DNA from: Rhizobium sp. NRK18
Lineage (GTDB): Bacteria > Pseudomonadota > Alphaproteobacteria > Rhizobiales > Rhizobiaceae
Direction of reading: 5' to 3'
Length of the DNA stretch: 64,000 nt
Assembly (NCBI RefSeq): GCF_024385575.1
Contig: NZ_JANFMV010000001.1
Span: 893,081 to 957,080 of the forward strand
The notes beneath the pieces were generated by a model, which saw only the letters and a list, made by a program, of their open reading frames with translations, was not told where the DNA came from and did no database searches. This document shows, piece after piece, positions 7,316 to 17,182 of this stretch. The translations under genes were made by a program, and so were the position numbers. How positions within the stretch are numbered: the first letter of the stretch is position 1; the number at the start of each line of letters is the position of its first letter.

Positions 7316-9973
7316 CTACTTGATGTCCAGCAGACGTTCCAGATAATCCTTCTCGATCTGCATCGCCGGATTGTTCGACAATTTCTCACGGATCGCATCG
7401 AGGATTTCGCGGGCGCGCTGGATATCGATCTCGTCCGGCACCTTCACGCGTTCACCGAAATCCGGGCCGCGATTGCCGAGCGGGCGACCGAGCGGATCGC
7501 GACCGTCGCGGCCTTGCGACTGGCCGGTCTGTCCCTGGCCATTGCCCTGCATGGCCTGCATCATCTGGCTCATCATGTCGCGCACGCCGCGGCGCAGCGC
7601 TTCCAGCGCACGACCCTGACCGTCGACGGCCTGGTCGCCACGACCCTTGCCGAGTGCGCCGGCAGCGCCGTTCATCTCGCGGTTGGCATCGTCGAAGCCT
7701 TCGCCGGGCTTGATCCCGAGCTTCTTCAGTTCGCCCTGCAGTTCTGCGAGCGAATCGGCGAGTGCCTGCTGCTGGGCCTTCAGGCTCTTCAGCGCGTCCT
7801 GCAGCTGCTGCTTGGTCATGCCGTCGGTGGACTGCTGGCCGTTTTCGCTGTTCTGAGCCTGCTGATCGCCGTCCTGCTGCTGTTGCTGCTGATCGCCGCC
7901 GGACTGGTCCTCGCCCTGATCCTGCTGTCCCTGCTGGTCGTCGCCTTCCTGCTCGTTGGGATCGCCGCGCTGCATGCGATCCTTCAGCGCCTGGTTCATC
8001 TGGAAGGTCTGCTCCATGAGCTTCTGTTGCTTCTGCATCAGCTCGCCAAGCTTGTCCATCTGCTGGCGCATCGGGTTGTTCTGCTGCTGCTGGCCATTCG
8101 GCTGCTGGCGCCCGGCCTGCAGGTTGTTCATCATCCGCTGGAGTTCGGAGAGCAGTTGCTGGGCGGCATCCTTGTTGCCGGAACGGGCCAGGTTCTCGAT
8201 CTGGTCCATCATGTTTTCCAGATCCTGCTGACGCAGCACGTTCTGCGCCTGCTGCTGTTGCTGCTGCGGCGAAGCGTTCGGATTGTTGTCGAGGCGCTTG
8301 GCGAGTTCCTTCATGTACTCGTCCATCGCCTTGCGCAGCTCGTCCATGAGCTTCTTTATTTCCTCGTCGCCTGCATCACGCTCCAGCGCGTTGGCGAGAG
8401 CCTGCTGCGCATCGCGAAGCTTGCGCTCTGCCTGGGAGAGGTCGCCATCCTCGATGCCGTTGGCGATTTCCCAGAGATATGAGGCGGTGTCCTTAAGGCC
8501 TTTCTCGTCACGCGTCAGCTTCATGCGCATGAGAGCAGAGCGGACGAGAAGAAAATCGGTGAGGTTCGGTATGGTCAGTTCCGGGCGGACCTGCAGCGCC
8601 TCGTTCATCGCGATCGCTTGCGGCAGCGCGCGGGCATCGAGGGAGAAGATCTGCCGCTCTTCGGCGACGCTGGCGGCCAACGGCTTCGTGAAGCCGCGGT
8701 CCGGCAGGGTCATGTAATGCGGCTGGCTGCGTCCGGTCTGGCCCTTGGCATCGGTTGCCACGAGGGTGACCTTGACCCTTTTGCCGGAGAGCGGATGCTC
8801 CGTCAGGTTGCGGCTCGTCAGCCCCTTGGCGTCCTTGGTATTCCGGCGCGGCAGGTTGAGCTTGTATTCCGGCAGGGGAAAGAGCGGCACGGCGTCCTTG
8901 TCGGCGTCATAGGCCGGTTCGATTTCCGCGTGAGCCTCCTGCAGGCCGTAGTCGTCGCTCGCCTTGAAGGGAATTTCCAGAGCGCCGTTGACCGCACGTC
9001 TCGGCAAGCCGTCAAAGGCGATTTCCGGCGGCCGGTCGGGGACGACCGAGAGCGCCCAGTTGCGGCCGTTGACGCTCAGAACGCCGCTTTGCTGAAGCGT
9101 CATCTGATGCGTTTCCGGCGTGTCGGCGGATGCCTGGCTCGGTTCGGGTGCCGTGTCGTCAGTCTTTTCTGCCGCCAGAAGCGGCACGTCTTCGGCAGTG
9201 CCGACACCCTGTGGCTTGAAGAGAGCGGTCTTGTCACCCTTGCCGCCGGTCATGCGGATCGTCAGGATCGATTCCTCCGGGACGGAAACCGGCTCGCCGG
9301 ACTGGTCGAGGCGACTGGTCAGATAGACGGGTGCCTTGCCGGTATAGGCGGGCGGCGCGATCCAGGCGTCGATGCGCATGTCCGGATCGCTTGCCGTGAC
9401 CGACTGGTTGCGGAAGGTGTCAACAATCGTGCCAGCGCCGTTCGAGAAGGAATAGGCGAAGGCGACCGTAACCAGCAGGACCGGAACGGCGCGCAGGGCC
9501 CAGCGGTCGAACCGGGCGATATCCGGACGCGGCAGACCGGCGTCGAGGGAGGCGATGCGGGCCGCCATGCGCCGCTGGTGCTCATGCCAGAGGGCGGCGG
9601 CGATCGGGCTGTCGAAGGCCGGCTCCTCGTCCTGGATGGCGACGGGCTGGTGGGCGAGATTGTTGCGCTCTTCGAGGAAGCGGTCGGCCTCGCGGTTCTT
9701 CGGCCAGCGCAGCCTGAGGGCGGGCAGCAGCGAGGCGAGGAAGGCGAAGACGAACAGGAAGATCAGCGTGAGGCGCAGCGGGTCCGGCATGAACCGGTAA
9801 AGCCCGAACCAGGCGAAGCTGAGGAAAAGTGCGGCGATCGCAAGCGGCGCCAGCAGAATGGGCATCAGCCGTTCCGCCAGCATCACGCAGGCGGCGGTGA
9901 TCCGCCGGAACGTCAACGCCCGTGCCTGCTTTTGAAATTTGCTGCTGCTCTGGCCTTGCCCAGGCTCCGTCAT
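7316..9973 (-). CDS. TIGR02302-family large Gln-rich membrane protein
   Basis: About 885-aa protein of the TIGR02302/DUF4175 type found in alphaproteobacteria, function unknown. The N-terminal 170 residues hold three hydrophobic stretches (ACVMLAERLMPILLAPLA, LIFLFVFAFLASLLPAL, VPVLLVTVAFAYSF). The middle is a large probably periplasmic part with repeated beta-type segments. From about residue 450 the chain is alpha-helical and then extremely Gln/Gly/Asp rich (runs such as QQQQQQ), a likely disordered or coiled region. It ends with a charged helix (RVKVPDEIDIQRAREIL). A start at 9973 has GGGAG 10 nt upstream, and an ATG at 10000 without such a site adds nine residues. It lies downstream of lysA. 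Confidence 0.82.
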   Translation of the reverse strand: MTEPGQGQSSSKFQKQARALTFRRITAACVMLAERLMPILLAPLAIAALFLSFAWFGLYRFMPDPLRLTLIFLFVFAFLASLLPALRLRWPKNREADRFLEERNNLAHQPVAIQDEEPAFDSPIAAALWHEHQRRMAARIASLDAGLPRPDIARFDRWALRAVPVLLVTVAFAYSFSNGAGTIVDTFRNQSVTASDPDMRIDAWIAPPAYTGKAPVYLTSRLDQSGEPVSVPEESILTIRMTGGKGDKTALFKPQGVGTAEDVPLLAAEKTDDTAPEPSQASADTPETHQMTLQQSGVLSVNGRNWALSVVPDRPPEIAFDGLPRRAVNGALEIPFKASDDYGLQEAHAEIEPAYDADKDAVPLFPLPEYKLNLPRRNTKDAKGLTSRNLTEHPLSGKRVKVTLVATDAKGQTGRSQPHYMTLPDRGFTKPLAASVAEERQIFSLDARALPQAIAMNEALQVRPELTIPNLTDFLLVRSALMRMKLTRDEKGLKDTASYLWEIANGIEDGDLSQAERKLRDAQQALANALERDAGDEEIKKLMDELRKAMDEYMKELAKRLDNNPNASPQQQQQQAQNVLRQQDLENMMDQIENLARSGNKDAAQQLLSELQRMMNNLQAGRQQPNGQQQQNNPMRQQMDKLGELMQKQQKLMEQTFQMNQALKDRMQRGDPNEQEGDDQQGQQDQGEDQSGGDQQQQQQDGDQQAQNSENGQQSTDGMTKQQLQDALKSLKAQQQALADSLAELQGELKKLGIKPGEGFDDANREMNGAAGALGKGRGDQAVDGQGRALEALRRGVRDMMSQMMQAMQGNGQGQTGQSQGRDGRDPLGRPLGNRGPDFGERVKVPDEIDIQRAREILDAIREKLSNNPAMQIEKDYLERLLDIK

Positions 9974-10132
9974 CCAGTCGGGCTCCCTGCCTTGTTTCAT
10001 CCAAGGCGGTTAAGGCGGCACCATGCCGAATTCATGGCGTCAGGATAACATTGTTTGTGGCGAAGGCGAGGGCGCTTTGTGCAAGCCCCGCCTTTTTTGC
10101 CCGGTATCAACGAATTTTGAACTGGCCGTGTA

Positions 10133-11401
10133 TCAGTCGAGCCAGGCCGGAACGGAGTCGAGACCGATCAGTTCCTCATAGGTCGGACGCGGACGGATGA
10201 CATGGAATTCGTCGCCCTTGACCAGAACCTCCGGGATCAGCGGGCGGGTGTTGTAGGTGCCCGCCTGCACCGCGCCATAGGCTCCGGCGCTGCCGACCCA
10301 GAGCAGATCGCCCGGCTTCGGCATCGCCATTTCCCTGTCCTTGGCCAGGAAGTCGCCGCTCTCGCAAACGGGACCGACGACATCGGCCTTGATCCACGGG
10401 GAGTTGGCGGCGGAGATCCGGACCGGCTTGATCTCGTGATAGGCCTCGTAGAGCGTCGGGCGGATGAGGTCGTTCATCGCGCCGTCGACGATGACGAAGG
10501 TCTTGTCTTCGGTATCCTTTACGTAGATCACCTCGGTGACCATGATGCCGGCGTTGCCGACGATCAGGCGGCCGGGTTCGGCGACGATCTTGCAGCCGAG
10601 ATCCTTCAGCTGTCCCTTGACGATTTCCGCGAAGCTGTCCGGCAGCGGAGGCGGGTTGTTGTCGTCGCGGTAGGGGATGCCGAGGCCGCCGCCGATATCG
10701 ACATGCTCGATCGTGTGGCCGTCGGCGCGCAGCGTGTCGACCAGTTCGCGCAACAGGCGGAACGCATCGGCAAAGGGCTGCAGATCGGTGATCTGGCTGC
10801 CGATGTGCATGTCGATGCCGGTGACCTTGATGCCCTCGAGCGTGGCTGCATGCGCGTAGACACTGCGGGCGCGCTCGTAGGAAATACCGAACTTGTCGCC
10901 CTTCTTGCCGGTCGAGATCTTGGCATGGGTCTTGGCGTCGACATCCGGGTTGATGCGGAAGGAAACGTGGGCCTGCTTGCCGGCGGCCAGCGCGCGCTGG
11001 TTGAGGATTTCCAGCTCCGGTTCGGATTCGACGTTGAAGCAGTAGATACCGGCTTCGAGTGCGAGGTCCATTTCCGACGGCTTCTTGCCGACGCCGGAAA
11101 ACATGATGCGGTTTGCCGGAATGCCGGCGGCAAGTGCGCGCCGCAGTTCGCCTTCCGAGACCACGTCGATGCCGGCGCCAAGACGGCCGAGCGTCTTCAG
11201 GACCGCCTGGTTGGAGTTGGCCTTCATGGCGTAGCAGACCATCGAATCGACGTCGGCGAAGGCTCCGGAGAACACCTTGTAGTGGCGCTCGAGCGTAGCG
11301 GTTGAATAGCAATAGAAGGGCGTGCCGATGGCCTTGGCGATTTCCGGCACGGCCACATCCTCGGCATAGAGAATGCCGTCGCGGTATTCGAAATGGTTCA
11401 C
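10133..11401 (-). CDS. lysA: Diaminopimelate decarboxylase
   Basis: 422-aa PLP enzyme of the last step of lysine synthesis (meso-diaminopimelate to lysine). The PLP Lys is K60 in CYAMKANSN. HIGSQI and the glycine loop DIGGGLGIPY bind the cofactor phosphate, and CESGD near residue 343 is the conserved active-site Cys motif of the group IV decarboxylases. Length matches LysA. It sits 13 nt downstream of lptM and upstream of the TIGR02302 gene, in the order argH-lptM-lysA on one strand, consistent with one transcript. Confidence 0.95.
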   Translation of the reverse strand: MNHFEYRDGILYAEDVAVPEIAKAIGTPFYCYSTATLERHYKVFSGAFADVDSMVCYAMKANSNQAVLKTLGRLGAGIDVVSEGELRRALAAGIPANRIMFSGVGKKPSEMDLALEAGIYCFNVESEPELEILNQRALAAGKQAHVSFRINPDVDAKTHAKISTGKKGDKFGISYERARSVYAHAATLEGIKVTGIDMHIGSQITDLQPFADAFRLLRELVDTLRADGHTIEHVDIGGGLGIPYRDDNNPPPLPDSFAEIVKGQLKDLGCKIVAEPGRLIVGNAGIMVTEVIYVKDTEDKTFVIVDGAMNDLIRPTLYEAYHEIKPVRISAANSPWIKADVVGPVCESGDFLAKDREMAMPKPGDLLWVGSAGAYGAVQAGTYNTRPLIPEVLVKGDEFHVIRPRPTYEELIGLDSVPAWLD

Positions 11402-11414
11402 GGACGTCTACCTG

Positions 11415-11609
11415 TCAGAGAAGGGGATCGAGAATGAACGGCTTGTCCTGCACCTGCACCTTGCTGGTGTCGACCGCCTTCGTATTCTGCTTTTCGATCG
11501 GTGTGCCCGGCGGATCGAGATCGCCCTTGCGGCCGCATCCTGAAAGGGCCAGGCCTGCAAGCGCCAGTACGGCGGCGGAAAGGGTGATGCTTCGGATCGC
11601 TTTTTGCAT
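11415..11609 (-). CDS. lptM: Small lipoprotein LptM (LptD maturation factor family)
   Basis: 64-aa lipoprotein. The signal peptide SITLSAAVLALAGLALSGC ends in the lipobox LSGC, with Cys25 as the acylated residue. The next residues GRKGDLDPP match the short conserved block of LptM/YifL proteins, which assist assembly of the LPS translocon LptD. The tail is polar. It is encoded between argH and lysA. In Escherichia coli the homologue (yifL) is also beside a lysine-pathway gene, dapF. Assignment rests on the lipobox plus the GRKGDL block, and the rest has little to compare. Confidence 0.8.
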   Translation of the reverse strand: MQKAIRSITLSAAVLALAGLALSGCGRKGDLDPPGTPIEKQNTKAVDTSKVQVQDKPFILDPLL

Positions 11610-11707
11610 TTGGGTTCTTGCCGGAAATTTATCGTGAAGCCGTCATAGCGAAAATCGGGACGCTTGTGCACCCCGATTCTCGTAATCTGACCGATCAAGC
11701 GTACTGA

Positions 11708-13108
11708 TCAGTTCCGCGAACGCCAATAGGCGATCTGCTTGCGGACTTCCGACGGCGCCGTGCCGCCGAAGCTGGTGCGGCTGGCGACAGAGGCCTCCAC
11801 GGTCAGGACGTCGAAAACCTTGTCGGTGATCGCCGGGTTGATCGACTGCAGATCCGCGAGGCTGAGGGCAGCGAGATCACAGCCCTTGCCCTCTGCCATG
11901 GCAACCGCGCGACCCGTCACGTGATGGGCTTCGCGGAACGGCAGGCCCGCTTCGCGCACAAGCCAGTCGGCGAGATCGGTCGCCGTCGAATAGCCCGAGC
12001 CGGCGGCCGCCTTCATCCTGTCCTTGTTGATGGTGATGTCGCGCACCATGCCGGTCATGGCGGCAAGCGCCAGTTCGACGCTTTCGGCGGCGTCGAAGAC
12101 CTGTTCCTTGTCTTCCTGCATGTCCTTCGAATAGGCGAGTGGAAGACCCTTCATGACCGTCAGGAGCGCGATCAGCGAGCCGTTGATCCGGCCGGTCTTG
12201 GCGCGCACCAGTTCGGCCGCATCCGGGTTCTTCTTCTGCGGCATGATCGACGAGCCGGTCGAGAAGGCGTCCGACAGGCGGACGAAGCCGAACTGCGGCG
12301 TCGACCAGATGACGATCTCCTCGGCGAGGCGGGACAGGTGCGTGGCGCAGATGGCGGCGACCGCCAGGAATTCGAGCGCGAAGTCGCGATCGGAAACGGT
12401 GTCGATCGAGTTGCGGGTCGGCTCGCGGAAGCCGAGCGCCTTCGCCGTCATGTGCCGGTCGATGGCAAAGCCGGTGCCTGCAAGGGCTGCCGCACCCAGC
12501 GGGTTCTCGTCCAGATGGTCGATGGCGTGGCGGACGCGCGAGCGGTCGCGGGCAAACATTTCCACATAGGCCATGCAGTGGTGGCCGAAGGTCACCGGCT
12601 GGGCGGTCTGCAGGTGGGTGAAGCCGGGCATGACGGTATCGGCGTGCTCTTCAGCACGGTCGAGGAAGGCGGCGATGAGCGCGGTCAGCGCCTTTTCCAT
12701 GCGACCGAGCTCTTCCTTGACCCAGAGGCGGAAGTCGACGGCGACCTGATCGTTGCGCGAGCGGGCTGTGTGAAGCCTACCGGCAGCGGAACCGATCAGG
12801 GTCGCAAGCCGGGCTTCAACGTTCATGTGAATGTCTTCAAGTTTGCGTGAAAATTCGAAATTGCCGCTTTCAATCTCGCCACGGATCGTGTTCAAACCGG
12901 CCACGATCTGATCGCGATCGGTTTCCGTGATGATGCCCCTGGCGGCAAGCATGGTGGCGTGCGCAATCGAACCGGAAATGTCCTGGGCGTATAGTTTCTT
13001 GTCGAAACCGATGGAGGCGTTGATTTCCTCCATGATCGCGTCCGGTCCGGAAGCGAAACGCCCGCCCCACATCTGGTTGGAGGATTTGCTGTCCGTCGAG
13101 TCCGCCAT
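11708..13108 (-). CDS. argH: Argininosuccinate lyase
   Basis: 466-aa enzyme that cleaves argininosuccinate to arginine and fumarate. The fumarase/aspartase superfamily signature [12 protein letters not shown] is clear, with the mobile catalytic Ser in that loop. [16 protein letters not shown] and [16 protein letters not shown] are further family blocks, the latter with the catalytic His. The ATG at 13108 ([18 protein letters not shown]) gives the normal length. The open frame extends upstream, but only as the reverse of tlpA. It faces tlpA with a 36-nt gap. Confidence 0.96.
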   Translation of the reverse strand: MADSTDSKSSNQMWGGRFASGPDAIMEEINASIGFDKKLYAQDISGSIAHATMLAARGIITETDRDQIVAGLNTIRGEIESGNFEFSRKLEDIHMNVEARLATLIGSAAGRLHTARSRNDQVAVDFRLWVKEELGRMEKALTALIAAFLDRAEEHADTVMPGFTHLQTAQPVTFGHHCMAYVEMFARDRSRVRHAIDHLDENPLGAAALAGTGFAIDRHMTAKALGFREPTRNSIDTVSDRDFALEFLAVAAICATHLSRLAEEIVIWSTPQFGFVRLSDAFSTGSSIMPQKKNPDAAELVRAKTGRINGSLIALLTVMKGLPLAYSKDMQEDKEQVFDAAESVELALAAMTGMVRDITINKDRMKAAAGSGYSTATDLADWLVREAGLPFREAHHVTGRAVAMAEGKGCDLAALSLADLQSINPAITDKVFDVLTVEASVASRTSFGGTAPSEVRKQIAYWRSRN

Positions 13109-13144
13109 GAAGTGCCTGCCTTGGAGAGTGGTCTGGAGTACGAA

Positions 13145-13813
13145 ATGACAGAAAAGAAAAGCTTCCGCCTGCCTTCCGTCAAACTGATTGCCATTGCCGC
13201 CGTCGCGGGGATGGTGGCTGGCGCGGCTGCGGTATACGTGAAGCACGCCGCCTCTGGCAAGAGCATGGCCGAGGTGGCGGGGCTTTCGGACAATTGCAAG
13301 GTCGACAAGGACAAGATCGGCAAGCTCACCAAGTTCACGGTCGGCCAGGTCGCGGCCATGAACGCCGTCAGCGAGCCGCACGTCCTTCCGGCGCTTTCCT
13401 TCAACGATGCCGACGGCAAGCCGCTCTCGCTCGACAATTTCAAGGGCAAGACGGTGCTGCTCAACATGTGGGCGACATGGTGCGTGCCCTGCCGCGAGGA
13501 AATGCCGGCGCTGGACGCATTGGAGCGTGAGCTTGGCAGCGACAAGTTCCAGGTTGTCGCCGTCAATATCGATACGGGTGACGACACCAAGCCGAAAGGC
13601 TTCTACAAGGATTACAACATCCAGTCGCTGGCCCTCTACCACGACAGCACGATGGGCGTTTTCAACACCATGAAGAAGGAAGGCCTTGCCTTCGGTCTTC
13701 CGGCCACCATGTTGATTGGCGAGGATGGCTGTCTGCTCGGCGCCATGAACGGACCGGCCGTCTGGGACAGTCCCGATGCCAAGGCCCTGATCGGCGCGGC
13801 CATCGGAAGTTGA
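13145..13813 (+). CDS. tlpA: Thiol:disulfide interchange protein TlpA
   Basis: 222-aa periplasmic thioredoxin anchored by one N-terminal helix (residues 13-31). The active site is WATWCVPC with C113 and C116, within the TlpA/ResA fold ([10 protein letters not shown], then [11 protein letters not shown] and the cis-Pro loop GLPATMLI). Two extra cysteines at 51 and near 197 could form the structural disulfide known in rhizobial TlpA. TlpA reduces copper chaperone ScoI and the CoxB subunit during cytochrome oxidase maturation. It is divergent from argH, and the GST gene follows on the same strand. Confidence 0.88.
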   Translation: MTEKKSFRLPSVKLIAIAAVAGMVAGAAAVYVKHAASGKSMAEVAGLSDNCKVDKDKIGKLTKFTVGQVAAMNAVSEPHVLPALSFNDADGKPLSLDNFKGKTVLLNMWATWCVPCREEMPALDALERELGSDKFQVVAVNIDTGDDTKPKGFYKDYNIQSLALYHDSTMGVFNTMKKEGLAFGLPATMLIGEDGCLLGAMNGPAVWDSPDAKALIGAAIGS

Positions 13814-13850
13814 TCGCAGCCCATCACACCGACATCACGGAGAACACGGA

Positions 13851-14471
13851 ATGCTGAAAATCTGGGGTCGTACCAATTCGACCAACGTCAAGAAGGTTCT
13901 CTGGATTGCCGAGGAGCTCGGCCTTTCCTATGACCGTGTCGACGCCGGCGGGGCTTTCGGTGTCGTGAACGATCCGGCCTACCGCGCGATGAACCCAAAC
14001 GGCCTTGTGCCGGTGATCGAGGACGACGGTTTCATTCTCTGGGAGTCAAACACGATCGTTCGTTATCTCTCCGCGAAATACGGGGCCGACGGTTTCGGGC
14101 CGACGGACCTCGCCGGCAAGGCGAGCGCAGAAAAGTGGATGGACTGGACGCCGGCGACACTCGGCGTCGGTTTTCGTGACGTCTTCTGGAACATGGTGCG
14201 CACCGAACCCGGCAAGCGCGACATGGCCGCCGTCGAGCGCGGCATCGCGACCGTGGCCAAGGGGCTGGCAATCGCCAATGCGGCGCTGGAGAAGCAGCCC
14301 TATCTCTCGGGAGACGTCTGCGGCCTGGGCGACATTCCGCTCGGCGTCATCGCCTATGGCTGGTTTGAAATGGATATCGAGCGCCCCTCGATGCCGGCAC
14401 TCGAGGCCTGGTACGATCGGCTCAAGCAGCGTCCGGCCTATCAGAAGGCCGTCATGATCCCGTTGAGCTGA
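13851..14471 (+). CDS. Glutathione S-transferase family protein
   Basis: 206-aa cytosolic GST-like protein. The N-terminal thioredoxin-like half contains RTNSTNVKKVLW with a candidate catalytic Ser/Asn in the SNS-like turn, the cis-Pro in GLVPVIED, and WESNTIVRYL carrying the Glu-Ser pair that holds the gamma-glutamyl group. The C-terminal half is helical, as usual. Its place after tlpA suggests thiol chemistry. The actual electrophile substrate is unknown, since bacterial GSTs of this type range from conjugating enzymes to dehalogenases. It ends convergently against the EAL gene. Confidence 0.85.
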   Translation: MLKIWGRTNSTNVKKVLWIAEELGLSYDRVDAGGAFGVVNDPAYRAMNPNGLVPVIEDDGFILWESNTIVRYLSAKYGADGFGPTDLAGKASAEKWMDWTPATLGVGFRDVFWNMVRTEPGKRDMAAVERGIATVAKGLAIANAALEKQPYLSGDVCGLGDIPLGVIAYGWFEMDIERPSMPALEAWYDRLKQRPAYQKAVMIPLS

Positions 14472-14489
14472 CAGGCACGCGGACCCTTC

Positions 14490-16070
14490 TCAGGCCGCGG
14501 CGTTGACCGCTGCCTTTGCTTGGGGCGTCTCTGACTGCTCCTTGAGAAGCGCCTTCAGGCGCGCGGCCGGAACCGGGCGATGGAAGTGATATCCTTGGCC
14601 TTCGGTGATGCCCAGGCTGGCAAGGATTTCTGCCTGTTCCGCCGTTTCAATGCCTTCCGCGACCACGGTCATGCCGAATTCCCTGGCTACCGATGCCATC
14701 ATCTCGATCAGGACGGAAGCCTTGTTGTCGATCGTCAGGCTGTCGATGAAATACTTGTCGATCTTGAGATATTGTGCGCCGAGGCCATGCAGGGAACTCA
14801 GGCCGTTGTGCCCGGTGCCGACGTCGTCGATGGCGATCCTGACGCCAAAGGCCGACAGTTCCTCGGCAATGCGATGGGCCGCTTCCCGATCGTTCAAGGA
14901 CTGACGTTCCGTGATCTCTATAACCATGGACGAGGGCGGCAGTCCGTTCTCACGGAACTGTTCGAGAATGTTTATGGCAAAGCCGGGTTTCAGGAATTGT
15001 GCGGGCGTGACGTTGAACGTCATCTTCAGGCCCGGATCCGCGCGCAGACGCTCGCCGATATCCTGTCCTGCGGCCTTCAGCAGGCAACTGGTGATCGCTT
15101 CGATCTGACCCGACTCTTCCGCGAAGGGGATGAACTTGTCCGGCGGGATCATTCTGCCGTCGCTGCGGATCCAGCGTGCCAGGACCTCGAAGCCCATGAC
15201 CTTGCCGCACGTGATGCTGACGATCGGTTGGTAGAAAGGCAATATCTGCCCTGCGCGCATGGCCGCGTCTATGTCGTCCGCCATTCCCTTGCCGCGTATG
15301 ATGCCACGGGTGACGAAGAAGGAAAGGATGAGGATCACCAATCCGCCGCCAATCAGTGCCGCCGGGTGGACCTGCTGGTGCCAGCCGTCCAGGAAGTTGC
15401 GATCGACCTCGATTTGAGCGCGGATCGGAAAGCGGCCCGAGTCCGCCGAGACGATTTCCGCGTTGCCGGTTTGCCACTCGAAATCGCCACTTGAGATGTA
15501 GCGTGCGAAGACAGTCCCATCCGACAACATCAGCCGGACATTGGCCCGCGCTCGCAGATCGGGCGGCAAGACGTCGTAAAGCGTTCCCGGATTGATGACT
15601 TCGATGATGTCGCGGTCGCCGCCCAGGTACCACTGGATGCCAAGACCCTGCCAACCCGATGCCTTCAGCAGAAAAAGACTGAAGAACTTGTTCTTTGCGA
15701 GTACCTTGTTGGCAGAGCGGATGGCTGCATCCAGGCCATCCGTGGCGCCGTTCAGGCCCCAACATGTCAGCTGTCCATCCCGAATACGTATTTCCTTGAG
15801 ATTGCTGGTCTCGAAAATGACCCTTCTCAAGGTCTTTCGGCTGATTTCGGAACAGGCCGCGCCGTCAATGTTCAGCAATCGGCTCATCGATGCGATGGCG
15901 TAGTCCACGGAAAGGGTGGCTCGGCCCGCCGTGCTTTCGGCGAGGCTCTGGAGCATGGTCTGGTTGCCGGTCTCGACGAGTTTGACCTTCGCGGTCCATG
16001 CGGCAGCGCACATGAATGCGCTCAGCAGGACAAACGTCGTCCAGAACCTGTATCGATAGCTATACCCCAT
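14490..16070 (-). CDS. Membrane-bound EAL-domain c-di-GMP phosphodiesterase with CSS-motif sensor
   Basis: About 526-aa two-TM protein. TM1 is at the N-terminus (FWTTFVLLSAFMCAAAW) and TM2 near residue 240 (ALIGGGLVILILSFFVTRG). They bracket a periplasmic domain with GAACSEISR and a later Cys, which resembles the CSS-motif sensor of PdeC-type enzymes that senses disulfide state. The EAL domain has EVLAR for EAL, DDVGTG (loop 6), KIDK and EGIET, so catalytic residues appear intact and c-di-GMP hydrolysis is likely. An ATG at 16070 has GGAG 6 nt upstream. There is no GGDEF domain. Confidence 0.87.
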   Translation of the reverse strand: MGYSYRYRFWTTFVLLSAFMCAAAWTAKVKLVETGNQTMLQSLAESTAGRATLSVDYAIASMSRLLNIDGAACSEISRKTLRRVIFETSNLKEIRIRDGQLTCWGLNGATDGLDAAIRSANKVLAKNKFFSLFLLKASGWQGLGIQWYLGGDRDIIEVINPGTLYDVLPPDLRARANVRLMLSDGTVFARYISSGDFEWQTGNAEIVSADSGRFPIRAQIEVDRNFLDGWHQQVHPAALIGGGLVILILSFFVTRGIIRGKGMADDIDAAMRAGQILPFYQPIVSITCGKVMGFEVLARWIRSDGRMIPPDKFIPFAEESGQIEAITSCLLKAAGQDIGERLRADPGLKMTFNVTPAQFLKPGFAINILEQFRENGLPPSSMVIEITERQSLNDREAAHRIAEELSAFGVRIAIDDVGTGHNGLSSLHGLGAQYLKIDKYFIDSLTIDNKASVLIEMMASVAREFGMTVVAEGIETAEQAEILASLGITEGQGYHFHRPVPAARLKALLKEQSETPQAKAAVNAAA

Positions 16071-16169
16071 TCGCCACTCCACGCAGATGCCGCAGGGTAA
16101 CCTGTGGACGTTAACGCGTGCTGAATGCGGTATTTCAGTGCCTTTGGGCCGAAAAGTCCAAGTAAACTG

Positions 16170-17051
16170 CTAGCGGGTCGGGACCGGCTTTTCGCCGCGA
16201 TAGTCGTAGAAACCACGACCGGACTTGCGGCCGAGCCATCCGGCTTCGACGTACTTTACCAGCAGCGGGCAGGGACGGTACTTGCTGTCGGCCAGCCCGT
16301 CGTGCAGGACCTGCATGATCGATAGGCAGGTGTCGAGGCCGATGAAATCGGCAAGCTGTAGCGGACCCATCGGATGATTGGCGCCGAGCTTCATCGCCGT
16401 GTCGATCGCCTCGACGCTGCCGACACCTTCGTAAAGCGTGTAGATCGCCTCGTTGATCATCGGCAGCAGGATGCGGTTGACGATGAAGGCGGGAAAGTCC
16501 TCGGCAACGGTCGTGGTCTTGTCCAGCGTGTCGACAAAGCCCTTGGCCGCGCGAAAGGTGGTGTCGTCGGTGGCGATGCCGCGCACCAGTTCGACGAGCT
16601 TCATCACCGGCACCGGGTTCATGAAATGGATGCCCATGAAGCGTTCCGGGCGGTCGGTGGCAGAGGCCAGCCGGGTAATCGACAGCGAGGAGGTGTTGGT
16701 CGCGAGAATAGCCTCGGGTTTCAGCACCGGGCAGATCTGGGCGTAGATCTTGCGCTTGACGGTTTCATCCTCCGTCGCCGCCTCGATCGCCAGATCGACC
16801 TGCGCCATGTCGTGGATGTCGGAAGAGCCGGTGATCCGCTCGAGCGTCGCCTTGCGTTCGGTCTCTTCGAGCTTGGAGCTGGAGACAAGACGGGCGAGAT
16901 TGCCGTTGATGGTGGCAAGGCCAGCTTCGATGCGGTCCTGATTGAGATCGAACACATGGACCTTGTAGCCGGCAGCCGCGGCGACCTGAGCGATACCGCA
17001 GCCCATCTGGCCCGCACCGACTACGCCAACGGTCTTGATCTGCATGTCCAT
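16170..17051 (-). CDS. 3-hydroxybutyryl-CoA dehydrogenase
   Basis: 293-aa NAD(P)-dependent dehydrogenase converting 3-hydroxybutyryl-CoA and acetoacetyl-CoA. The Rossmann motif is GVVGAGQMGCGIA at the N-terminus, the catalytic HFMNPVPVMKLVE block contains the His, and C-terminal NHPMGPLQLADFIGLD is the family signature. Size matches short HBD (280-295). The frame is open further upstream but the extension is not protein-like, and the ATG at 17051 follows a GGGAGAGAGG site. It is the last gene of the etfB-etfA-hbd row, fitting fatty-acid or polyhydroxybutyrate-linked redox metabolism. Confidence 0.92.
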   Translation of the reverse strand: MDMQIKTVGVVGAGQMGCGIAQVAAAAGYKVHVFDLNQDRIEAGLATINGNLARLVSSSKLEETERKATLERITGSSDIHDMAQVDLAIEAATEDETVKRKIYAQICPVLKPEAILATNTSSLSITRLASATDRPERFMGIHFMNPVPVMKLVELVRGIATDDTTFRAAKGFVDTLDKTTTVAEDFPAFIVNRILLPMINEAIYTLYEGVGSVEAIDTAMKLGANHPMGPLQLADFIGLDTCLSIMQVLHDGLADSKYRPCPLLVKYVEAGWLGRKSGRGFYDYRGEKPVPTR

Positions 17052-17182
17052 TGCCTCTCTCCCTTGCGCCATTTCTGGCTCGTTATATGAAAATGCCGGC
17101 CGGTCTCTAAAAAACCGCCCGGCAAATTGATAGTCTGGACCTTGGGATTTTTCCAGTCTTTTCGCAACTGCGAAAGAGAAGA

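Noticed and set aside
7800..8300. Regular CTG-rich repeats that might suggest a CRISPR or satellite
   Set aside because: There are no unique spacers of constant size. The periodicity is codon-based low complexity within a gene.
7514..8482. Leucine-rich 322-codon frame with apparent membrane helices
   Set aside because: It is the complement of the Gln-rich tract (CAG/CTG read backwards gives Leu), so the hydrophobicity is an artefact.
13109..13642. N-terminal extension of argH
   Set aside because: This part is the reverse of tlpA and shows no argininosuccinate lyase sequence.
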